Source: an uncultured Methanobacterium sp. (GTDB lineage Archaea > Methanobacteriota > Methanobacteria > Methanobacteriales > Methanobacteriaceae). Taken from it: a stretch of DNA of 64,000 bases. Shown here one piece after another: positions 10,801 to 20,354 of this stretch (position 1 is its first letter; each line of letters begins with the position of its first letter). Location: assembly GCF_963665055.1 (NCBI RefSeq), contig NZ_OY762015.1:558001-622000 (forward strand), given 5' to 3'. The position numbers and the translations under genes are program-made. The notes under the pieces are model-generated. The model was not told where the DNA came from. It saw nothing but the letters and a program-made list of their open reading frames with translations, and ran no database searches.

Positions 10801-13038
10801 ATGGATGATAAAGGTTTTATATTTACAGCTGATGCAACACTGGCTTTAGTAGTTGTAATCGTTATCACAGCTTCAATATTAGTTTATGCTCTTCTTCCCA
10901 TTTATCAGGGTCAAGAGCACCAGCACCTTGAGATGCTGGCTGACAGTGCCCTGGCAGCGATGGAAGAAAACGGGACATTTGACTACGTTCAAACATTATA
11001 TGCTGCTAATAGGACTGAAGAAGCTAATGGTCTCCTCCTTCAGAGCCTCAATAGTCTTATCCCAGCCAATGAAGGGATTGCATATAAACTAACTATGGGT
11101 TCGAATGTAGTAGAAAACGATTCGGATCAACGTTACCATGCATTAAGATCTGATGTTGTAACACGAGTAAAAGTATATTCTTTACCTGAAGAAGGTTGGA
11201 AAGCACGAGCTTATTATAAGCTAGAAGAAGTTAAATTCAATGATGTGAACCAAACCACTATTACTACAGTTTGGAACTTCCACAATTATTTAGCAGCACA
11301 TTTTGCTCCATGGCAATATGTTGGAAAGGGTACTGGATATGGTACATTACAAAACCATAACTTTTGGGGAGGTACAAATAGCCCTGCTTCAGGTAGTAAT
11401 ACTCCTGCACAGACCTCCCAGAACATACAATTTAATATACCATCTACTGGAACCATTAACAGTGCTAAATTTTTAGTAGGTGCTATGAATGATTCAGATG
11501 TTTCGGGTGGTTCTGAGCGTGCTTATTCAACTAATTTAACTATAAATAATAATTTTTACCATTTTGTTCAAAATAGTAGTTTCACTTATTTATATACACG
11601 TTCGGGTGGTAATGGTAAGGTCTACAATTACATGGGAAACATTTTAAATACAGAGTTGAATACAGGCACCAATAACTTTTTCCTTAGATATTATAACGCT
11701 TCATATGAGTCAACCAATGCGTACTCTGATATGCCTTGGTTTTCTATCATAGCCAATTACACCACCAACTTTAAAGTTCCGGAGGGTGTTATTACAACCA
11801 CGTCCTACTTTGATGATATTGCGGGCGTGGGCAGCCCTTCAAGATATGGTGATTGTATTAACTACTCATTAAACACAGGTTCCACAACACATTATACTGG
11901 AAGAACCACATCATGGGGTACTTTACAGGGCAGTGACTTTAACACAGTTTTCCCGGGAATGGGTGATAATATTCCATTTGCAATGACTGGTATGACTGGT
12001 ATTAATGATGCTTCATGTGTGGCTACAGAATCTGATGTTTACGTGCCACCTGGAAACAATATTTTGGATTCATATGTGGTGATAAATGGTTATGGGGGTT
12101 GTGATGGGGCAATTGTTCAGGTTAAAAGGGATGGAGGAACATGGCAAACTGTTTTCACCTCTTTTGGGACAGGTTATACTACCAGCCAAGATGGTGCTAA
12201 TGGTTATGGAAACCTTCCGGGTACTATTGCATTGCAGGACTCTTACAATCCATCTAAACAGTATCTCTCCACGGGCCATAACACTGTAAGAGTTATTCTT
12301 TATGATATGGCAGAAAGTCAGGACTATGATTTAGTAGGATTAACCAATTGTTATGCTGTTACCACTTATACTCCTCTAAGTATTGGTTGGGATACGGTGA
12401 CCTTTAACAGTTACCAGAACCGTACCGCCACATCAGGAACAAAAACGTATACTCAAACACAAAATTTCACTATTAAACAGGATGCAGATAGTGCCTTTTT
12501 ATTCCAGGGTGTGGGGTTAGATACCCGTAAAGTTGATGTAAAGTTATCAAACAAAACAGCCAGTACATTGATATACAGTGGTTCTGGTCTTAATTATATA
12601 AATTTGGGAATGATTGATTGGTTTAATCAATCTACTCACATAATAACTAGTGGTGTTGATGCTAATGGTACTCCTATCCTTAAGCCTGGACAATATAATC
12701 TTACTGTTACTGTAACTCCTTCTTTGGGTTATGAATCCGGTGATTATCCTGGTACTGGTGATCCACAGGCTTATACAAATTATGCAGATCCAGAAATATT
12801 TTCAGGTACTCGGATTGGTGTTATTTATCCCCATTTCCTGCAGAATTCGTGGTCTTTGGGATATGGAACTACACCTGATGCTGCTAAATACTCTGCAAAT
12901 CAGAGCCTGCAACAAGATTTGAGAGATACACATATTACGGTTACTCAAGACATGATTAATAAATTTAAATATGAAGTTATGTACTCTGGTGATGTGCCAA
13001 CTGCCACCCCTGTAAGACTGGAACTTTGGAAACAATAG
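10801..13038 (+). CDS. Large pilin-like surface protein with D-D-K-G signal
   Basis: About 745 aa. The start is set at ATG 10801 because it then begins MDDKGFIFT, just like the next gene (MDDKGYTFT); an upstream ATG at 10783 would overlap the previous gene. The D-D-K-G motif is followed by ~25 hydrophobic residues, then a long Asn/Thr/Tyr/Gly-rich ectodomain with repeated beta-type segments and numerous N-x-S/T sites. It is far larger than a normal pilin and may be a tip adhesin or minor subunit. No catalytic motif is recognised. Co-directional with neighbours, gaps under 40 bp. Confidence 0.75.
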   Translation: MDDKGFIFTADATLALVVVIVITASILVYALLPIYQGQEHQHLEMLADSALAAMEENGTFDYVQTLYAANRTEEANGLLLQSLNSLIPANEGIAYKLTMGSNVVENDSDQRYHALRSDVVTRVKVYSLPEEGWKARAYYKLEEVKFNDVNQTTITTVWNFHNYLAAHFAPWQYVGKGTGYGTLQNHNFWGGTNSPASGSNTPAQTSQNIQFNIPSTGTINSAKFLVGAMNDSDVSGGSERAYSTNLTINNNFYHFVQNSSFTYLYTRSGGNGKVYNYMGNILNTELNTGTNNFFLRYYNASYESTNAYSDMPWFSIIANYTTNFKVPEGVITTTSYFDDIAGVGSPSRYGDCINYSLNTGSTTHYTGRTTSWGTLQGSDFNTVFPGMGDNIPFAMTGMTGINDASCVATESDVYVPPGNNILDSYVVINGYGGCDGAIVQVKRDGGTWQTVFTSFGTGYTTSQDGANGYGNLPGTIALQDSYNPSKQYLSTGHNTVRVILYDMAESQDYDLVGLTNCYAVTTYTPLSIGWDTVTFNSYQNRTATSGTKTYTQTQNFTIKQDADSAFLFQGVGLDTRKVDVKLSNKTASTLIYSGSGLNYINLGMIDWFNQSTHIITSGVDANGTPILKPGQYNLTVTVTPSLGYESGDYPGTGDPQAYTNYADPEIFSGTRIGVIYPHFLQNSWSLGYGTTPDAAKYSANQSLQQDLRDTHITVTQDMINKFKYEVMYSGDVPTATPVRLELWKQ

Positions 13039-13050
13039 GAAGATGTTATC

Positions 13051-14136
13051 ATGGACGATAAAGGATATACATTCACTCCACTGGCACTTTTACTAATGGT
13101 GCCGGTAATAATATTCGCTGTTTCCTACGGTGATATTGTTAATGAAATTAATTCCTTATCTGCTCTTGCTATTGGAGGTGATGTAACATCCAATGTGGGG
13201 ATCACTCTAGTTAAAGCAATACAGGAGGATACACGTGATGCTGGAAGAAACTCGGCATTTACTGCTACTTCTACTGTTATTAATAGATTCCAATTAACTA
13301 TAGGTAATAATCCGTGGCTGCCAGATAGTAGGGGATATATTGAAAACAATACCATAACTCTACTCAACAATAACTTAACCAATACTTGTCGGGTTTTAGA
13401 AACACAGACCGGAAGGAACATTACTATTAATGGGGTTGCCGTTGATCCCAATGGCAACAATTCTATTAACATATTCCAAAACTCAACTCCCACTAGCCCT
13501 GGATTTGTAAATGTTACTCAAAGTGATCCATTTGGATTCAATATTACAGTAAAAGGCGTACCTGTAGTTGTTACTCAAAACAAACAGGTATCCCAGTTCA
13601 CCACTCCTGACCAAAATGTTTATGTTTCAATTGAGGGTCTGGAAGATCCTTATATTTGGATAAATACTAAAGCAAGAAACACCAGTGTCATATATCATTA
13701 TCCTAATTATAGTCCCCTATCCAAAGATTATCATTTCCATGATAGTATAGATTCAACAGGTAATCCTTCTTATCTTAAAGAGTGCCTTATAGGTCAAAAT
13801 TCAACTATATGGGGGCCAAGATCTTACTACATTGTTGATCCTCATGGGCTCTCTTTCTTTGATAGGTTGGAAGGAAGAACTAATAATACTTCTATAAGTC
13901 CGGCCTCAGCTCGTATGAGTACTTTCATACTTTATGACCCAACTGTTGAAGACCATCCTAACCAAAATATTTCCTGCATAGATCATGAATATTTTGACGA
14001 TATTACAGGATATCCAATTCAAACTAATAAAGCAGGTGTTGGATTAAGAACAGTCATTTGTCCAGGCTCAGGTAAGGTTTTTACCTTATCTAACACGTAT
14101 AAAGTCTATTTAAATCTTTCAGGTGTAATTACTTAA
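13051..14136 (+). CDS. Pilin-like surface protein with D-D-K-G signal
   Basis: A 361-residue protein beginning MDDKGYTFTPLALLLMVPVI, a short prepilin-type signal and hydrophobic helix. The ectodomain is polar and glycosylation-site rich (many N-x-T/S), with no recognised enzymatic motif. GGAAG lies ~9 nt before the ATG, and the gene starts 12 bp after the preceding stop, so translation is probably coupled. Like its neighbours it is best read as a minor subunit of an archaeal type IV-like filament. Confidence 0.74.
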   Translation: MDDKGYTFTPLALLLMVPVIIFAVSYGDIVNEINSLSALAIGGDVTSNVGITLVKAIQEDTRDAGRNSAFTATSTVINRFQLTIGNNPWLPDSRGYIENNTITLLNNNLTNTCRVLETQTGRNITINGVAVDPNGNNSINIFQNSTPTSPGFVNVTQSDPFGFNITVKGVPVVVTQNKQVSQFTTPDQNVYVSIEGLEDPYIWINTKARNTSVIYHYPNYSPLSKDYHFHDSIDSTGNPSYLKECLIGQNSTIWGPRSYYIVDPHGLSFFDRLEGRTNNTSISPASARMSTFILYDPTVEDHPNQNISCIDHEYFDDITGYPIQTNKAGVGLRTVICPGSGKVFTLSNTYKVYLNLSGVIT

Positions 14137-14173
14137 CCCTATTAATGTATTAACTTTATAATTGGTGATATGA

Positions 14174-14608
14174 TTGTTTCAAGATGATCGAGGATTAGCC
14201 TCTGCTGAATTATTATTTGTGACCCTAATTGCGCTGGTGATAATTGCTGGAACACTTTCAATAATTAATAATCAAATGGGCATTGCCAGTTCTGGAGATT
14301 TGGGACAAGCAAGAGTGCTTGGTGAAAAATTGGCAGAGACTATCAACACAGTATATGTCAATGGAAATGGTTATTCAATCCTTTTTAATATACCTGTTAC
14401 TTCCAGTAGCTATCCTTATGTTACTGCTAATGTTACCAATTCTTCTGGAACTGGGAATGTAATCATGTTTTTAGGTAGCACATCTTCAACGAAAAAAATT
14501 ACAATAAAAATTGTTCCCCAAAAAATACAAAATGCAACAATGACTAATAATCACACATATGCCATAAAGAACAATAATGGAACTATAAACATAACACAAA
14601 TTATCTAA
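14174..14608 (+). CDS. Small pilin-like protein with D-D-R-G signal
   Basis: A 144-residue pilin-like protein: FQDDRGLASAELLFVTLIAL has the Arg-Gly cleavage context and a Glu five residues into the hydrophobic helix, the conserved +5-type Glu of type IV pilins. It ends in a short Thr/Asn-rich domain of major-pilin size. The start is TTG at 14174 with GGTGAT 4-5 nt upstream; the nearby ATG at 14170 is out of frame. Fourth gene of the cluster, and probably a main filament subunit with the protein at 9205-9603. Confidence 0.75.
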   Translation: MFQDDRGLASAELLFVTLIALVIIAGTLSIINNQMGIASSGDLGQARVLGEKLAETINTVYVNGNGYSILFNIPVTSSSYPYVTANVTNSSGTGNVIMFLGSTSSTKKITIKIVPQKIQNATMTNNHTYAIKNNNGTINITQII

Positions 14609-14626
14609 TTAATATGAAGTGATTCT

Positions 14627-15049
14627 ATGGATTTAGACCTTAAGAAAGATTGGGAAAAGAAGGCCCTTATTATGGTTGCAGTGATTGTTATCATTATTTT
14701 TGCTTATGCTTTTAATCCTTTTAAGTCAGCAGGAAATGTTACTGTGGACAATCAGTCAACAGTGCCTACAAACCAAATTTCCACACCAGTTACCCCAACT
14801 CCCAGCATTACCAATAATTCATCTAACACTACTAATAACACGATTTCTACTTTAATCACTGCTGACCAGGCTAAATCTATTTCAGAATCAGCCAACCGTG
14901 GATATAAAGCAAATGATCCAATGCAGGGAACAGTTGTTGTCAATGGTACTACTGTCGCAGTTTGGATAGTGCCTTTAAAGAGTGGTTCAGTGTCTTCTAA
15001 AACTGTGTACATAGATATAACAACTGGAAGAATAGTACAACAAACTTAG
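14627..15049 (+). CDS. Membrane-anchored protein of the pilus cluster
   Basis: 140 aa with a single N-terminal transmembrane helix (ALIMVAVIVIIIFAYAF) after a charged cytosolic segment, a Thr/Asn/Ser-rich linker, and a small ~60-residue folded domain at the C-terminus ending GRIVQQT, resembling PepSY-like modules in its pattern. It lacks the D-x-K/R-G prepilin motif, so it should stay anchored rather than be polymerised. It follows the previous gene by 18 bp and is the last member of the run. Confidence 0.65.
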   Translation: MDLDLKKDWEKKALIMVAVIVIIIFAYAFNPFKSAGNVTVDNQSTVPTNQISTPVTPTPSITNNSSNTTNNTISTLITADQAKSISESANRGYKANDPMQGTVVVNGTTVAVWIVPLKSGSVSSKTVYIDITTGRIVQQT

Positions 15050-15222
15050 TTGATTTTCGCTTTTTGATATAGTCATTTATTCAGTGTATTAGAAAATATG
15101 GTGTATTAGTTAGATTCATAAGATGTGCCACAAATAAAGTAGTAAACAATTAAACTACTCTCTGGATAAAAATTTACTTTAACAAAAAAAGTACAACAAG
15201 AGATTAACATTGGGATGAAATC

Positions 15223-16029
15223 ATGGAAACAATATTTGTAATCATAATGATCATACTCTTTTTACTGCTCATGGCATTTATATTCTCCACTGCACTTCTC
15301 ACTCCATTAATTGGTAAAAAGAATTTCTTATTCGTCATTGGCTTAGGGTTTGTGGTGGGTTTAATTGGTGGTGCATTCTTTATAGCACCGGTCTATGATG
15401 ATCTTCCTGATATGGCCCGGGGCATATACATGTCCACCACTGACCAGCAGGAAACTATCACCTTAAACATTTCCACAGACAGTGATGTTAATAAAGCCAT
15501 TGCTGATGTTCGGAATATCCCTGGTGTCCAGAGTGTTGATAGTGGGGAAATAACAGTAAAAACAACCGGTATAAGCAGTGCGTGGAAGAGTAATCTGGAG
15601 TCACGCATACCCTCGGCCAACACCAATATCACATCGGCAACTGTTGTCTCCAGTGATACCCTGATGGTACAGATCAAGCCGGGAAGCGACCCCACAGAAG
15701 TTATCAAGAAACTTAAAAGCTGGTTGGTCCTGATTAGTGGTATAGATATCAAATACAGCATAGTGCAGGTTAAAGTAGTGGTGGATGCATCCCAGGTAGA
15801 TTCCGTTGTTAAACAACTTCCTCAGGGAGAAGTGGTGGTAACTGAGATCAATGGGCCCGTGGAAAAAGAAATCCAAACCCTGAAAAGCACCATCCCTGCA
15901 AAGAACAATGTGATTCTGTTCTGCGGATTCCTGGGTGTGCTTGTTGGATTAGCCGGAATGTTCATTGACACCATAATCAGCGGTTTTAAAGGTCTTAAAA
16001 ACAGGCTCCGTAAAAAAAAGGTTGATTAA
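15223..16029 (+). CDS. Conserved-looking membrane protein, unknown function
   Basis: 268 aa, not recognised. Two N-terminal hydrophobic helices (about 1-50) precede a ~160-residue extracytoplasmic region with two similar alpha/beta repeats (DVNKAIADVRNIPGV... and DPTEVIKKLKSW...), one more helix (about 228-250) and a basic tail (RLRKKKVD). The ferredoxin-like repeat pattern resembles metal- or ligand-binding permease extracellular domains, but that is inference. ATG with GGGATGA upstream. It follows the pilus cluster after a 173-bp gap and may be independent of it. Confidence 0.65.
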   Translation: METIFVIIMIILFLLLMAFIFSTALLTPLIGKKNFLFVIGLGFVVGLIGGAFFIAPVYDDLPDMARGIYMSTTDQQETITLNISTDSDVNKAIADVRNIPGVQSVDSGEITVKTTGISSAWKSNLESRIPSANTNITSATVVSSDTLMVQIKPGSDPTEVIKKLKSWLVLISGIDIKYSIVQVKVVVDASQVDSVVKQLPQGEVVVTEINGPVEKEIQTLKSTIPAKNNVILFCGFLGVLVGLAGMFIDTIISGFKGLKNRLRKKKVD

Positions 16030-16140
16030 TCACATGAGGATGGTAACCACTGATATTTCCATCCTTGATTTTTATTTTATTAGTTCCGGCAATGATTTAG
16101 TGTTTTAGCTAATTATTAAAAGTTTTAAAAGACAATTATT

Positions 16141-16178
16141 TAATAATGTAACTGATATTTAATAATGTAACTGATATT
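16141..16178. repeat. Two tandem copies of a 19-bp unit
   Basis: TAATAATGTAACTGATATT occurs twice head to tail at 16141-16159 and 16160-16178, immediately upstream of the Dph6-like gene. The two copies are identical, which suggests a recent duplication in the promoter or leader of that gene. Confidence 0.9.
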
Positions 16179-16216
16179 TATAGCATCTAAATGATTTATT
16201 GATGGAGTCAATGATT

Positions 16217-16900
16217 ATGAAAGCAGCAGTACTTTTTTCAGGTGGTAAAGACAGTACCATGGCAGTTTATAAAGCCATGGAAGATGGTTGGAATGTGGAA
16301 TATCTTCTTTCCATGCATTCTGAGAATCCTTATTCTTACATGTTCCATGTTCCTAACATCCACCTGGCTGTCCTACTATCTCAAGCCATGGGAATACAAC
16401 TTATTCAGGCTAAAACTCCTGGCGTGAAAGAAGAAGAATTAGATGACCTTAGAAATGCCCTTAAAGACCTTAAAAATAGGGGTGTTGAGGCAGTATTTAC
16501 CGGGGCCATACATTCCCAGTACCAGAAATCACGTATTGATGGACTTTGCCAGGAGCTAGGGCTGAAATCCATAGCCCCATTATGGCACAGGGACCCTCTG
16601 GACTACATGCAAGAGGTTGTTGGCTTGGGATTTGAAGTAATCATCACCAGTGTATCTGCCGAAGGTCTGGATGAATCATGGCTGGGTAGAACTGTTGATG
16701 AAGAATTACTGGAAGAGCTGAAGGTACTCCATGAAAAATATGGTTTACACATGGCATTTGAAGGTGGGGAAGCAGAAACTCTGGTCCTTGACGGTCCCAT
16801 TTTCATGAAAAGACTTAATATCTTGGACTTAGAAAAAGTATGGGATGTGGATAGTGGCCATCTGGTGATTAAGGATGCAAAATTAATGGAGAAGGATTGA
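16217..16900 (+). CDS. Dph6-like PP-loop ATP-pyrophosphatase (diphthine-ammonia ligase family)
   Basis: Adenine-nucleotide alpha-hydrolase-like enzyme, ~227 aa. The PP-loop SGGKDS lies at residues 8-13 and the family-typical EGGEAET-LVLDGP segment near the C-terminus. Homologues (MJ0570 group, Dph6) catalyse the last amidation step of diphthamide on elongation factor 2, so that is the likely role, with ATP and ammonia as substrates. Starts at TTG 16199 or ATG 16211 are possible, but ATG 16217 has GGAG 9 nt upstream and gives the standard MKAAVLFSGGKDS start. Single gene. Confidence 0.85.
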   Translation: MKAAVLFSGGKDSTMAVYKAMEDGWNVEYLLSMHSENPYSYMFHVPNIHLAVLLSQAMGIQLIQAKTPGVKEEELDDLRNALKDLKNRGVEAVFTGAIHSQYQKSRIDGLCQELGLKSIAPLWHRDPLDYMQEVVGLGFEVIITSVSAEGLDESWLGRTVDEELLEELKVLHEKYGLHMAFEGGEAETLVLDGPIFMKRLNILDLEKVWDVDSGHLVIKDAKLMEKD

Positions 16901-17053
16901 TTTTCTCTTCTCTCATCATATTCATTAAATCATTTTATCAATAATAGAACTTTATTTATCCATTTAAGACTTTTTTTATCCCCTAAATAATCATTGTATT
17001 TATTTAAAATTTATTTGTCCATTAAAATCCTGTATTTATTAAAATCAATTATT

Positions 17054-17437
17054 TCAATGGCCACATAGCCAGTTGGCAAATTTTTCCACATTTTCTGTGC
17101 TGATTTTAACTTCTATCTCTCCAAGGGGTGAAAGATCAGCAGCATCCACCAGGTTGATCCTACCTGCAAAGGCTGCTTGCTTATTTAACTTTAAATTAAT
17201 GGTCTTGGATTCTTCGTCCCATCCTTTGAGGATCATTTTTCTGGCTGCATCATTGATCTGTCCTTTATCCAGGAATTCTTTAAATGGGAAAATGCAGGCT
17301 GTATTGCCAGTGACTGTAACCATTTCTTCGGCTATTATAATATCATCATAGTCAAAGATATTTGATAGGGCTTTTATAACTCTATCCAGATCTTCAGTGG
17401 GTTTAACTGTGGCTTTAGCAACTATTTTGCAATTCAT
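17054..17437 (-). CDS. UPF0201-type RNA-binding-fold protein
   Basis: 127 aa, matching the archaeal UPF0201 family: an N-terminal KATVKPTEDLDRVIKALSNIF segment and a small alpha/beta fold resembling ribosomal RNA-binding domains. The function is unknown. The start overlaps the end of the upstream UPF0200 gene by 23 nt, so translation is coupled. The two families are commonly neighbours in archaea, which suggests a shared process. Confidence 0.82.
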   Translation of the reverse strand: MNCKIVAKATVKPTEDLDRVIKALSNIFDYDDIIIAEEMVTVTGNTACIFPFKEFLDKGQINDAARKMILKGWDEESKTINLKLNKQAAFAGRINLVDAADLSPLGEIEVKISTENVEKFANWLCGH

Positions 17438-17990
17438 TTTTCAGGATACCTCGCACTGTGTTTTTCAGTTTACCTTTAGCACTTTCATTAACTACCATAA
17501 AATCAGCACTGGCAATTACTTCACCAATACCAAATTTAAGTTCTCTCTGGTCTCTTTTTTGTGCTTCTTTAACCTCAGTAGAATCATCGGACCGCATCCT
17601 TTTTTTAAGTCGTATATAACGAGTTTTTGGTGCAGAATGTATGGCTATAACCTTAAAATTTGGGAAGTTTTTTTTGAATATCTGCACTTCCCAGGGGCTG
17701 CGGATGCCTTCAATAAGGAATACTGGTGATTTATCTTTCTGGGCTTTTGAAGATCCCACTTCACCGGTTGAAAAATTTTTAATGAACTCCACGCATCGCT
17801 CTGCTACTACGAATTCCCCGTACTCCTGGCGCAGTTCCACTGCCACTTTTCCTGGGGCTTCGTTTCTCTTTTGAGCTTCATTGCGGATAACATCACCCAT
17901 CCTCACCACTTTCATTCCCAAACTATCCGCAACTCTTGAAACCACGCTTTTACCAGATCCTGGCATTCCTGTAACTCCAATTACATTCAT
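17415..17990 (-). CDS. UPF0200 nucleotide-kinase-like P-loop protein
   Basis: 191 aa with an N-terminal Walker A (GVTGMPGSGKS, residues 5-15) and an adenylate/dephospho-CoA-kinase-like fold. It belongs to archaeal UPF0200, whose substrate is not established. Its ATG overlaps the stop of the pantothenate-pathway gene upstream (ATGA), so it is tightly co-translated with it. Resemblance to dephospho-CoA kinase plus this neighbour hints at a CoA-related role, but known archaeal dephospho-CoA kinases belong to another family, so this stays an inference. Confidence 0.83.
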   Translation of the reverse strand: MNVIGVTGMPGSGKSVVSRVADSLGMKVVRMGDVIRNEAQKRNEAPGKVAVELRQEYGEFVVAERCVEFIKNFSTGEVGSSKAQKDKSPVFLIEGIRSPWEVQIFKKNFPNFKVIAIHSAPKTRYIRLKKRMRSDDSTEVKEAQKRDQRELKFGIGEVIASADFMVVNESAKGKLKNTVRGILKNELQNSC

Positions 17991-18748
17991 GAGTCTTCAT
18001 CTCTTTTAAAATATTCTGATATCAGATCAAGTGAACTAGAAATATTCTCATCATTATCAAATTCCATAACTATCTCTTCCAGTTCCTGCCTGGAACATTC
18101 TTTAAGCCTTCTAACTTCATTAATAATGAGTGGTATGGTCCGGACTAGATTGTCCACGATGGTTATGGATGATTTTTTAGCAGTTCGCGATAAAGGGTTC
18201 AGATCAATGGTTATAACCTTCTTCCCTAATGTCACTAGTGCTTCGGCACGGTCACCATCTTCTAGGGGAACCAGAACCACATCTGCAATGTACACACCCT
18301 CTGGATGGGCCCTTGATCTGGGTCCCTCCAAGCCCTTAAGGGGCAGGAAATCATCACCCTCTTTACCCAGAACCTCCTTTGCACCTGCATTTTTTAACAC
18401 CTTCTCAACTTGGACCACACGCTGGGGTGTGCGATAGAATAGATTGATCTCCACCTTTGCAGGTAGCAAACTGGCTAGTTCCACTATGTCTTCTGCAGCT
18501 AGAACTGCAGTGTTTCCATTAACAGATAAAACCGGGTTTTCAGCAAGTAAAAGAGCGGCACTAGCAGCTTTAATAGCTTTAATTGCAGGGGGATTTGTTT
18601 TTTCGCCAAAAATATAATCAAATGCCTCACCCCTACCATGGGCGATAAGGGCACTATCCGCCAGGATTCCTTCTCGGTAAGCTTGGGCCATTTTATCCCT
18701 TAAAAGAAGGGAATGATAACGAGGATGGCTCGGTGAAATATCATGCAT
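17987..18748 (-). CDS. 4-phosphopantoate--beta-alanine ligase (archaeal PPS)
   Basis: Archaeal phosphopantothenate synthetase: joins 4-phosphopantoate to beta-alanine using ATP in the archaeal CoA pathway. About 253 aa, the family length. Typical segments are ISPSHPRYHSLLLRD at the start, AHGRGEAFDYI, LSVNGNTAVLAA and TIDLNPLSRTA. An in-frame ATG at 18763 exists, but the ATG at 18748 has GGAAG about 8-9 nt upstream and matches the usual family start. First gene of a three-gene operon with UPF0200 and UPF0201. Confidence 0.93.
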   Translation of the reverse strand: MHDISPSHPRYHSLLLRDKMAQAYREGILADSALIAHGRGEAFDYIFGEKTNPPAIKAIKAASAALLLAENPVLSVNGNTAVLAAEDIVELASLLPAKVEINLFYRTPQRVVQVEKVLKNAGAKEVLGKEGDDFLPLKGLEGPRSRAHPEGVYIADVVLVPLEDGDRAEALVTLGKKVITIDLNPLSRTAKKSSITIVDNLVRTIPLIINEVRRLKECSRQELEEIVMEFDNDENISSSLDLISEYFKRDEDS

Positions 18749-18849
18749 ATTTATTACTTCCATTACTTTTTAAACAATTATTTTTAAATAAAAGTTATTA
18801 ACTATATAAAATCCATAATTTAATGTGATATTATTAAAAATAAAAATAG

Positions 18850-19686
18850 TTAGATTTTTTGGACAGTTTCTAATATACTAATTGGTTTATTACCACTGTT
18901 ACTAAAAATCTTTTCTTGTGTCTTTAATTTCACTTTATCGCCATCTAAAGCACCACATAGGTTTTCTACAGCATATATGTCGGGTTTAACATTGGAACGG
19001 ATGTCATATTCAACCTTGACATAGGCCATTTTTTCACCAGTTTCAATAACCACTCCATATGTGTAATTTCGATGGTATAGTATTCTGAAAACAATGAAAA
19101 CAACAACCACAGATATAATGGCAAATATCAAAATGGTCAATGAGGGGAAGAACTGGAAAGAAAATGCCATGGTTAAATTTGAATTGGTTCCAACCAGAAG
19201 TAATATTATCCCTACAGCTAAATACATCAGGAAAAAATCTCTATATGCAGGAAAATCCGATCCATACATAATTTGGACCCGATTAAAAAGGAGATAAATT
19301 ATATAAGCAGCTATCAAAATTGCTAAAATGATGTAAAGGATGATTGGGACGAAATTAAAGAGGTAAATAATGGATAAAATCAGGAATCCTGCTGATAATA
19401 ACTGAAGATGAAAAATGGTGTCTTCTTTTTCTTTGGATGTGAATGAAGTGGATATAAGAATAACATCCGATTTTTCATTATAATTGGTTTTTAAGTATTT
19501 TTCATCAATTCCTATTTTTTCCCTAACTTTAATAACGTTTTCTTTAATATTTTCAGTGTCTATTTTCTCTTTTACTTGATTTCGATTGATATTACGTAGT
19601 TTTTGAGGGATCTTGGGTATTGATATTATCACTTCTCCCAAAATTGAGAAAAATCGTAATATTATGTCTCCTAATTTACTAAACAT
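18850..19686 (-). CDS. DUF2101-type membrane protein
   Basis: 278 aa. A soluble basic N-terminal part (~1-95) is followed by five or so hydrophobic helices between ~95 and 210, and a C-terminal soluble domain of ~65 residues (YGVVIETGEKMAYVKVEYDIRS). It resembles the DUF2101 membrane proteins of methanogens, for which no function is known. It sits between the CoA operon and a pilin gene. The 16-bp gap to the pilin gene upstream suggests they are transcribed together. Confidence 0.72.
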   Translation of the reverse strand: MFSKLGDIILRFFSILGEVIISIPKIPQKLRNINRNQVKEKIDTENIKENVIKVREKIGIDEKYLKTNYNEKSDVILISTSFTSKEKEDTIFHLQLLSAGFLILSIIYLFNFVPIILYIILAILIAAYIIYLLFNRVQIMYGSDFPAYRDFFLMYLAVGIILLLVGTNSNLTMAFSFQFFPSLTILIFAIISVVVVFIVFRILYHRNYTYGVVIETGEKMAYVKVEYDIRSNVKPDIYAVENLCGALDGDKVKLKTQEKIFSNSGNKPISILETVQKI

Positions 19687-19702
19687 TATAATACCTCAAA
19701 AT

Positions 19703-20137
19703 TTAAGAGAATGCTACTATTATGGGGGAGTTAGAGTTTCCATTGAGTGGCCATTCTACCTGTGCCTGATGCCACCCCTTACTAGGAGTTGGGTTCGTAA
19801 AGTTAACTGCGTAATCTACACTTGCGTTTATGGGTTTATTTTGGGAAGAAAGTACCAACATTTGATTAATGGTATTACTACCACTATCATAAGTTAAATT
19901 CATAGTTTGGGGCATATAAATGCTAATCGTACGTTTGGCACCAGGACCATTAGCATAAACTAAATTAACAGCATTTGCAATACTTTGCACTGCATTTTTC
20001 GTGTCAGATGAGGTGGAAACATCCATAGTAGCATTGACAGATTTAGCAACCAGTGGTATGGTAACTGCAGCCATTATAATCAAAATTACTACTAAGAGGA
20101 GTAAGTACTCTGCAGAAACCTGTCCTTTGTTTTCCAT
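19703..20137 (-). CDS. Class III signal peptide pilin-like protein
   Basis: About 144 aa with MENKGQVSAEYLLLLVVILI at the N-terminus, a textbook euryarchaeal class III prepilin signal (cleavage after KG, then QxSxEY). The body is a small Asn/Thr-rich pilin domain. A GTG nine bases upstream could also start translation. It has a similar plan to the protein at 9205-9603 and lies 218 bp from the end of the prepilin peptidase gene, so it is the most likely substrate of that enzyme. Confidence 0.88.
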   Translation of the reverse strand: MENKGQVSAEYLLLLVVILIIMAAVTIPLVAKSVNATMDVSTSSDTKNAVQSIANAVNLVYANGPGAKRTISIYMPQTMNLTYDSGSNTINQMLVLSSQNKPINASVDYAVNFTNPTPSKGWHQAQVEWPLNGNSNSPIIVAFS

Positions 20138-20354
20138 TTTAACCACTCTGATTATTATTATAATCTAATTCACATAGATTATATAATCTATTGACATAGG
20201 ATTCATATAAATATTAGTGCATTTTTAACTTAACAATATTTAATGTCTCTTGTATCAAATCCTGAGGATTATTGCTACTTGAATCTTCAAGTGTTTCCAT
20301 CACTGATACCCTTTGATCACTGGTGTAATATGGTTAATAAGAGCTCATAATGTG

